Shown one piece after another: positions 56,701-61,797 of a stretch of DNA of 64,000 nucleotides (its first letter is position 1; each line of letters starts with the position of its first letter). Location: the NCBI RefSeq assembly GCF_004000825.1, contig NZ_BILZ01000004.1, forward strand, positions 62,001-126,000, given 5' to 3'. The stretch comes from Paenibacillus kobensis NBRC 15729 (lineage in GTDB: Bacteria > Bacillota > Bacilli > Paenibacillales > Paenibacillaceae). The notes below the pieces were generated by a model, which worked only from the letters and a program-made list of their open reading frames with translations, was not told the DNA's origin and made no database searches. Position numbers and translations under genes: made by a program.

Positions 56701-59700
56701 AGGGTCATCGCCGCTGGTTCGCCTTCTAGCAGCCGGATCGTTCCGAAGCCATGCACAACTTTGCCGTCCGGTTCTTGTGCGGTGTACACTTGGAACTCGA
56801 CATCCGGACCGTTCATATAGAGTCCGATGCTCGTCTCCAGAGGCTGATCCCCAACACGAAGCGGTTCCTGCCAGACGACGCTTTCAAGTCTGCGAATGTC
56901 CGTACCTGCTCCGAATGCGCCCGCGGCCCTCGCCATTTCCATAATAGCAGCGCCGGGAACGACGAATTGGCCGAGAACCTGATGATCCTCGACAAAGAAC
57001 ATGTCCTTGGTTAATAAAGTCGTATATTTCTGCTCGGTAAGATCAGAGGTGTTGCGGTGGACCAGCGGATGGAGGACGTCATAACGAACGGAACTATCCG
57101 TTCTCGTTTGCCGTTCTTTTCGCTTGATCCAATGACTGATTCTTGCAAACGGATAGCCGGGAACCGGAATCCGCTGCGCCCTGTCCGCACCTGCATCATA
57201 CAATCGGTGCCAATCCGCTTGTCCGCCGCCGATCCATTTCTCCAGCAGATCGAAGACAATCGTGCCCTGCTTAGCACCATCGCGCCCAATAGACTCCGCT
57301 TGAGGCAAAGGCTCTCCGCTTACATACAGTCCGTTCGTTTGTTCCCCTGTCTTGCTGAAACGTTCCAGCGATACGGACGCTTCCCGCAAGTTGGAGGTCC
57401 ACAGCGCCAGGCGGTCTTCCATCGGCTCGCGGCCCAACTGCAGCGTATAAGCAATGTCCTTCAAACCGTATCGTTCACTCGCATCTTCGGCATCCGGCTG
57501 GCTCCGCAGCCAAGCCGCTATGCGGCCTGCATATTCGCGCAGCCTTTCACGGTCCTTCGCTGAGAGCACCAGCAGCACTGGTTCGTCCGTCGTTGGCCGG
57601 CCTGCTGCAGTTCGTTCGTACTCTTCAATAATAAGGTGGGCATTGGAGCCGCCCGCGCCGAACGTACTAATGCCCGCTCTCCGAGGATGAACGGCCGTTA
57701 TCCCGCCCGTAACCGTTACCGGACGTTTCCACTCGCCCACCGTCTGTTGGACATAGAACGGCGATTGACCGAACGGGATTGCCCCGTTCAGCTGATCCGA
57801 ATGGATGGAAGGCGCGAGCTGCTTGTGCTTAAGCTGGAGCAGCACCTTCGTAATGCCCGCAATGCCGGCGGCAGATTCCAAGTGTCCAATGTTCGATTTG
57901 GCCGAGCCGATCGGACAGACGCCAATTCCCGGATGGTATGGGGCAAAGGCTTGGGTTAATCCTGCAATTTCGATCGGATCGCCGAGCGACGTGCCCGTGC
58001 CATGCGCTTCGATGTAACTGATCGTACGGGCATCGATGCCCGCCTGCGCAATCGTATCGGCAATCAGATTCCGCTGTGCGGCCGGACTTGGCACCGAGTA
58101 TCCGCTTGTCTTGCCGCCGTGATTGATCGAGGAGGCTCGGATTACGCCATAAATGTAATCGCCGTCCGCTTCGGCTTGCTTGAGCGGCTTCAGAAGAATA
58201 GCGCCGACGCCTTCGCCCGGCACGTAACCGTCGCCCCCTTCGCCGAAGCTGCGGCAGCGGCCGTCGCTGGATGTAAACCGATGCTCGCTTAAATACAAAT
58301 ACTTGTCAGGATGAATCGTCACATTGACCCCGCCCGCGACCGCCATGACGCATTCACCCTTGCGAATGCTGTCGCACGCAAGATGAATAGCAGTTATAGA
58401 AGACGAGCACATCGTATCAAGTGCCATGCTCGGACCTTGAAAATTAAAAAAGTACGATACACGGTTCGCAATAGAAGCATAGATCGAGGAAGGGTACTGC
58501 GTTTTCCCTTCCCCTCCGTCGCCATGCATCTGATACTGCCCCCACATGACGCCGGCATAAACCCCGATTTTCTTGCCCGAAACGGCAGAACGCGTATATC
58601 CCGCATCCTCCATCAGATGCCAGACCGTCTCCAGAAACAGCCGTTCCTGAGGATCCATAATCCGCGCCTCATGAGGCGTAATATGGAAAAACAAGGAATC
58701 GAACTTGTCCACGCCGTTGATGAAGCCGCCCCACTTGCTGTTCGTCCGCCCGTCCTTGCCCGGCTCGGAATCGTAATAGGTCCGGTAATCCCAGCGGTCT
58801 GCCGGAATTTCCGAGATACAATCTCTTCCGTTCTTCAAATTGTCCCAAAACTGCTCCACGTCATCAGCCATCGGATAACGGCCGCTGACGCCGATGATCG
58901 CGATCGGCTCGTCTGCTAGCGCAGAAGAACGTTCAGCCTGAGAAGGCAGCGGCAACTGCTCCTGTTTGACAGGTAGAGCGTCGATTATGCCAAGACGCCC
59001 GGTCATTTGCGCCTCGTCTCCGCATAGAACGACAGCCTGTCCCAAGCCTAGGCTTAGAATTTGCTCGAACGCTTCCAGTCCGTCATTCGTCTCTAGCGGG
59101 ACGAACCCGAACGAGTTGCGGATCGCATCTTCGGTTGATCGGTCGACTTGCATGCCGCCTGACCGCCAGAGCGGCCAATTGATCGCCACGGCTCGGCCCG
59201 AACGTTCGCCGCGGGCGGCCAGCCAGTTTCTCCGCTGTGCGAATTGGTCCATGTATCCGTTCGCGTATGCGTAATCGGACTGGCCGATATTGCCGGCAAC
59301 GGCCGATAACGAAGAAAACAGCACGAACAGATCAAGCGGCTTCCCTCGAAGCGCTGCATCCAGTCTTTCCGTTCCATATAGTTTGGGAGCGAATACTTCC
59401 GCCATGCTCTCCACGTTCTTCGAAGAAGCGAACGAGTCCCGGAGAACGCCAGCGCAATGGATGACGCCATGGATCGAGCCGAACGCGGCTTCCGCCGCAG
59501 CAACCGCTCTTTCTGCTCCCGCATCCTCGGCCAGATCCGCTTGCACGTAGCAAGCGTCTCCGCCCAACTGCCGAAGCTCGTTCAGTCGGACTGGCCAATC
59601 CGCTGGTGCCGCCGAACGGCCGGACAGCACGACTCGGGCTTGACAGGACGAGGCGAGATGGCGGGCGATAATCCACCCAAGTCCGCCTAATCCGCCCGTA

Positions 59701-61772
59701 ATCAAGTACACGCCAGCTGGCCGCAAGGAGCTTGCCAGCTCTCGATTCCCGTCCCGCTTATCTAGCCGGACAAGCCGTTTGACGTAACGGATGCCTCCTT
59801 CGTATCGGACTTCGGTTCCCCCGTGAAAAGGAGTATTCAACTCAACCAAAGTAAGGCTCGGCCATTTCGCAGCGGCTCGCTCATCCAGCTCAAGCGAAGC
59901 ATACGGATAGCGGCGGTCCTCGAGCGCAAGCGACTTGGCATAACCGCCGAATGCAGCCGCATGCGGCTCTGCAAGCCCGCCGAGTGCTGTAGTCAGGTAA
60001 AGAACTCTCATTGGCAGCCTTCTAGCTGCGAACGTCTTCGTGATGTGATGGATCGAGTAGATACCGGTCTCAAGCTGCTCTGTCAAATGGCTGTTGCTCG
60101 CGGAACCGCTGCGCCATGACCACATATGTACGATACGATCCGGCTTTAGGTTCCTCATCTCGAGTTCGTCTAACAGTCTGCCGTAATGGTCCGCATCAGA
60201 CGGATCAATCTCGAATTCGTCATCGCCGTCGACACGGAAAGTACGGCCTGGCTTGACCAGAATGATCGAGACGTCCGCTATGCGTACCGATTCGGCATGA
60301 GCCGCCAGTTCTTGCAGCCGGTTTCGGTCAGACGCAAGCAACAGCAAGCTGCTGCTCCCCTGAGCAGCAGCTTCTGTTCCACCAACTTGTGGCAGTTCCT
60401 CGGCTATCCATTCAGGTGTGCACAGCAGAGTGCGCGCTTGAACCGACGGCAGACGTTCAGCCGCTGCCGCCGCAGCGGCCTCGGCAGTTGACTCGCTCAG
60501 CGACTTAACCTCTTGCTGCCCTTGCTGTTCACGCTCCGCCACAACCAGATGAGCGCCATATTCCGACTCCAGATAGTCCGCTAGCGATGTGACAGTCGGG
60601 TATTCGAACAATAGCGTCGGATAAAGCTGCACCTGCAGCTTTTCCTCGAGAACACGGACCAGCCGCAGCAGATCGCCGGAGTCCATTCCCTGCTCATAAA
60701 AGCCTTCATCCAGGCGAATCTGCGCCGGACTCTTGCCAAGCAATTGGCCAATCAGCGTGCGCAGCTGTTCAGCCAAATTCGCATCCGAACTATTGCTGTC
60801 CGTAACAGCGCCTGCTCTCTCAAGCTCACGGTTGCTGTTCGTTCCGGCAACCGTCACTTTAGCAGTAGCATCAATCGAGTCCGAGTCTGCTCCGCCCAGC
60901 AATTGCTGCATGTAGGATGCGGAACGGATTTTTTTGATCGCCATCCGGTTGAAAACCGCTACTTGAACGCCTTCCTCGTTGTACAGTTCGATATCCGAGT
61001 AAAGCAGATCGTTAGCCGACAGGCTTACGCTGCTTCTAGGAACATAGACGTAACAAGTTTCGTTGCCTAGTCTTCCCGATGTCCGGAACGACTCGATGAC
61101 GAGCGGGATGAACGGCTTGTTGAAGTCTTCCTCCCGCAGCTGGCCGGCATCTTTGAAGTAGAATAATCCCGGAACGAGCGTCGAGGAATCGAGAAAAGCC
61201 GGATGTAAGTGGAAGTAAGGGGCATATTGCCCCGCCAATTCACTCAGTTTCAATTCAGCGAGACGGCTATCGCCGCTTTCATAGACGGTCCCAAGCCCTT
61301 TCATGAACGTATAATGATCGATCTGCATCCGGCGGGTGAAGGAATACGCCTCGTCCATATCGGTGATGCGGGTCGCCTGCTGTTTAAGCAGCGCCACATC
61401 AAGACGTCTGCCCGAAGCAGGCGGGACTCGGTGCACCTCGCAGCGCAGGTTGGTGGTCCAAGCGGCGTCCAGCACGTCCTGCCCCTTCACCCTGCGGCTT
61501 TCGACGATAATCGTGCCGTAAGGATCAAGAGGACTGACCGTAATCCGGACCTCCTTGTCGAATGCTTCGCTTGTGGCGAGCGCCTCCTGAAATACGATCT
61601 GACCAAGCTCCAATTCCTTCAAATCGAACGCTTCATCCGCCAGAACCCGTACAATCATATCCAGATAGGTTACACCGGGCAGTATGCGTACTTGATGGAC
61701 CCGGTGGTCCCTCATAATTAAATCTTCATTCGAAACGCGCGTGCGACAAACGATCGGTTTCAACATTTTCAT
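47763..61772 (-). CDS. Polyketide synthase protein B: DH-ACP-KR-KS-DH-ACP-KS-DH-KR-ACP-KS-[ACP*]-DH*
   Basis: 4669 aa, the largest protein. DH1 1-300 (His and Pro kept, Gly to Gln; Asp-x3-Gln has Leu for Gln); ACP1 (Ser365); KR1 about 435-920; KS1 about 950-1370 (Cys1122); linker; DH2 about 1570-1850, motifs intact; ACP2 (Ser1921); KS2 about 2015-2440 (Cys2189); linker; DH3 about 2645-2925, motifs intact; KR2 about 2950-3420; ACP3 (Ser3513); KS3 about 3615-4040 (Cys3789); degenerate carrier-like insertion about 4110-4200; DH4* about 4360-4635, lacking the His motif and with Glu for Asp; docking helices 4640-4669. All three KS active sites read Asp-Thr-Met-Cys. The middle module (KS1-DH2-ACP2) has no KR. 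The ATG at 61772, 25 nt after gene A, is preferred to one at 61865, which would lie inside gene A and add 31 residues not matching the DH family; its ribosome site (GGGTGAT) is weak. Confidence 0.93.
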   Translation of the reverse strand: MKMLKPIVCRTRVSNEDLIMRDHRVHQVRILPGVTYLDMIVRVLADEAFDLKELELGQIVFQEALATSEAFDKEVRITVSPLDPYGTIIVESRRVKGQDVLDAAWTTNLRCEVHRVPPASGRRLDVALLKQQATRITDMDEAYSFTRRMQIDHYTFMKGLGTVYESGDSRLAELKLSELAGQYAPYFHLHPAFLDSSTLVPGLFYFKDAGQLREEDFNKPFIPLVIESFRTSGRLGNETCYVYVPRSSVSLSANDLLYSDIELYNEEGVQVAVFNRMAIKKIRSASYMQQLLGGADSDSIDATAKVTVAGTNSNRELERAGAVTDSNSSDANLAEQLRTLIGQLLGKSPAQIRLDEGFYEQGMDSGDLLRLVRVLEEKLQVQLYPTLLFEYPTVTSLADYLESEYGAHLVVAEREQQGQQEVKSLSESTAEAAAAAAAERLPSVQARTLLCTPEWIAEELPQVGGTEAAAQGSSSLLLLASDRNRLQELAAHAESVRIADVSIILVKPGRTFRVDGDDEFEIDPSDADHYGRLLDELEMRNLKPDRIVHMWSWRSGSASNSHLTEQLETGIYSIHHITKTFAARRLPMRVLYLTTALGGLAEPHAAAFGGYAKSLALEDRRYPYASLELDERAAAKWPSLTLVELNTPFHGGTEVRYEGGIRYVKRLVRLDKRDGNRELASSLRPAGVYLITGGLGGLGWIIARHLASSCQARVVLSGRSAAPADWPVRLNELRQLGGDACYVQADLAEDAGAERAVAAAEAAFGSIHGVIHCAGVLRDSFASSKNVESMAEVFAPKLYGTERLDAALRGKPLDLFVLFSSLSAVAGNIGQSDYAYANGYMDQFAQRRNWLAARGERSGRAVAINWPLWRSGGMQVDRSTEDAIRNSFGFVPLETNDGLEAFEQILSLGLGQAVVLCGDEAQMTGRLGIIDALPVKQEQLPLPSQAERSSALADEPIAIIGVSGRYPMADDVEQFWDNLKNGRDCISEIPADRWDYRTYYDSEPGKDGRTNSKWGGFINGVDKFDSLFFHITPHEARIMDPQERLFLETVWHLMEDAGYTRSAVSGKKIGVYAGVMWGQYQMHGDGGEGKTQYPSSIYASIANRVSYFFNFQGPSMALDTMCSSSITAIHLACDSIRKGECVMAVAGGVNVTIHPDKYLYLSEHRFTSSDGRCRSFGEGGDGYVPGEGVGAILLKPLKQAEADGDYIYGVIRASSINHGGKTSGYSVPSPAAQRNLIADTIAQAGIDARTISYIEAHGTGTSLGDPIEIAGLTQAFAPYHPGIGVCPIGSAKSNIGHLESAAGIAGITKVLLQLKHKQLAPSIHSDQLNGAIPFGQSPFYVQQTVGEWKRPVTVTGGITAVHPRRAGISTFGAGGSNAHLIIEEYERTAAGRPTTDEPVLLVLSAKDRERLREYAGRIAAWLRSQPDAEDASERYGLKDIAYTLQLGREPMEDRLALWTSNLREASVSLERFSKTGEQTNGLYVSGEPLPQAESIGRDGAKQGTIVFDLLEKWIGGGQADWHRLYDAGADRAQRIPVPGYPFARISHWIKRKERQTRTDSSVRYDVLHPLVHRNTSDLTEQKYTTLLTKDMFFVEDHQVLGQFVVPGAAIMEMARAAGAFGAGTDIRRLESVVWQEPLRVGDQPLETSIGLYMNGPDVEFQVYTAQEPDGKVVHGFGTIRLLEGEPAAMTLSLEEVMERCPERIGSGLIYERLSARGIEYGPSMRAITELRVGDGESVARLELPPSIQEGQQGGYWLHPTLTDGALQAVIGLMDGAGTADSGQYLPFHVEKVTLHEKLTPVCWAIAARNDDNSFGSTMRTFDITVVNEEGRVLLRLERLSVKRIEDGLESGDSEDRILSPEERELVLRVTEQQEPEVSETSGTDLTTQAEKMLKDVLSEETGIPLHSIKGSEPLDKYGIDSVMVLSLTAKLEKQFGPLSKTLLFEYRTLSALSDYLVRQHSDTLRSLFGEGSRSKPIQPAVQQKPVPAVSESAMPVRTYRQLQKRLPDHRPPYSRGEGMDEPIAIIGLAGRYPQARDIEQFWNNLRSGADCITEIPLDRWDYEKWTGSAGNKTGVYSKWGGFIDDVDKFDPLFFQISPREAEKMDPQERLFLEVAWETLEDGACTRTKLAGESVGVFVGAMYGHYQLFGAEALAEGKLADVNSSFASIANRVSYTFDLHGPSLTVDTMCSSSLYSVHLACESIRRGECTMALAGGVNVTIHPSKYVLLSEGKFASSEGKCRSFGEGGDGYVPGEGVGAVLLKPLSRAEADGDRIYGVIRGSAVNHGGRTNGYTVPNPGAQSDVIAAALKRSGVHPETIGYIEAHGTGTALGDPIEIGGLVQAFGVYTEHKQFCAIGSVKSNIGHLESAAGIAALTKVLLQMKYGELVPSLHAESLNRNIDFGSTPFYVQRQLEQWPRYAAANADSHGIAQELPRRAGISSFGAGGANAHLIVEEYVQSASQSNGHGEKSEPHLILLSAKNEERLAVYAARLADDLESRLNGPGKERYTLRAIAATLQLGREEMNARCAWVVQSAGQLLEQLRQFSQGRTGQWFAGNTETSGGMLDQLLEGPEWEQFARLLIDGRNWSKLGQAWAAGAKVNWQLLHQNARYDTVALAAYPFARERYWLDMGGERVFGLSGAADGARSLHPLLDRNDSSFDEICFEKTFQGGEFYLEGHRYDGVRTLPGAVYVAMAQAAFSFAARQQTDGIMLEDIVWHRPFKLEDQERQLRFALLPEGGDILFEAYTEQPGTGARIIYCSGRLAESPANTNGNWEDTFVSSVRSRFAEGSRLSGEDFYKRFESSGLQYSGAMRPVQEVWRMDGAALARLEISSADGYSLHPALLDGALQTAAAVIESAGGRLAARLPYSVDRIDIAGPLPNECYVVVSEEGGGGPTGQEDFKCTIRLADMEGRVLVQMEGAAFRLDQRSSSSSGEGALRAESRSNEADPSEPMLFRPVWLRSKPAQQGEHPDEGTTLIFAHKGIEQWADPIVKGAVIVHPGFSFKQLDGNRYEVNPSNQEDYQKLLEELNRRGEAPRRIVQLWSQSVGLAIETASASEADTSIGALFYLCKAYLVLKLTQPVHLVYGFATRAGETMPMHAAVGGFMHSLRKENPLFRCTLVEWKEQEPANTESARSLLAVVRTELEAAHDGEEVREIRWENGSRYVRAVQECGPDVLEAAGAQAVKAGGVYLITGGMGGLGLVFARHLAKSAPVKLVLAGRSKPDRQRIHELTQSIRTYGSEVVYLQADVTSREDVRSLIRSTKETFGPIDGIIHCSGVLRDSFLLFKTKEQFDEVLAPKLNGTVYLDEETRGERLDFFVLCSSISSLFGNVGQCDYAYANRFMDAYAEQRSQQVRYGRSLSVNWPLWAEGGMKVDGRLEHMLEQSMGIRSLGSAAGIRALEQGLNSKLTQLLPLQGNPSRIRASILGDIARTGDAQQKPEPPSVSPRHNVTPQAVRPSLDASSSASPLPAPTVQLELRSVAERFVTAILSDIIKLPPSRINVRTALESYGIDSVMIVRMNEELEKAFGPLPKTLLYEYQSIAELAAYLVEQHAESISARLMPQPVREAKQAAVPLAAASETISESGMAESAGSASVTRTRFSARNANASDRKKTGHLMTDIAIIGLDGKYPMASTLEQFWSNLAEGKDCVTEIPQDRWSVTPEFYDPDRNRPGTSYSKWGGFIDEADRFDPLFFGISPKDAKGIDPQERLFLESVWRTVEDAGYTRNSLNRYKVGVFAGVMYGQYQLFAAEEHLKGNPVTAASSFASIANRVSHFFNFRGPSIALDTMCSSSLTAIHLACESIRRGESQLAIAGGVNLSIHPNKYVLLSRGTFVSSDGRCRSFGEGGDGYVPGEGVGAVLLKPLELAEADGDRIYGVIKATAVNHGGKTNGYTVPSPAAQGEVIAEALKQSGIDPRTISFIEAHGTGTPLGDPIEIAGLSKAFEAYTLDKGFCSIGSLKSNIGHLESAAGIAGLTKVLLQMNRRQLVPSLHSGKLNANINFADTPFYVQRSLTDWEQPVLTVNGAKVQLPRRAGISSFGAGGSNAHIIVEEYAGNAGVGTDHAGTDHPDQQELIVLSARNKDRLKQAAQRLADDLRKGASPPVGVRTSSIAVIDGTPISGRAKHSELLQELSEVVSAVTGVPVEAVDRCEAVRTYLQDGHQAGAFAEYVHASTYSELSAAELAEFGSLSELAEALEPKLRADRSYSESCKKGDTGDAVCREISLRDLAYTLQTGREAMTERIAFSASDIQTVIRVLEQYAGSNEEAAGVYSGHVNEQTDTAWAILASAEGQQFVEQLIGNRQLDSLAQLWVSGVPFDWSLLHNGARPKRLQLPTYPFARERYWVDIADMHFAKTEERSVRMLHPLVEINESTFKQTRFTASLKGGASAWQGGSKEHSILSGAAMLEMARFAGAAALEQSIYSIADVKWAKPVLLKEAMQGKLAAMLQMSPDGIRFEVRLEEEGQRRSTVMTRGWMKSREAEPELSGAVWADLNPKRMTGPSAAAVVSDSSMPGRKKHNRIQLTSGNGEVLLSFRTEAASDSENAKVQLPIELLEAALQSIPDWNESSAATGSNVYVPVSMDELLIRGDFRQKETLLAAVTTRQDGKLNIRIADETGRVGIVVHGLKARTIERQPVARVQQEQWLDILQRVWNGGQTEEAVQQLMGERHE

Positions 61773-61797
61773 CGGATCACCCGTTATATGAGAAATT

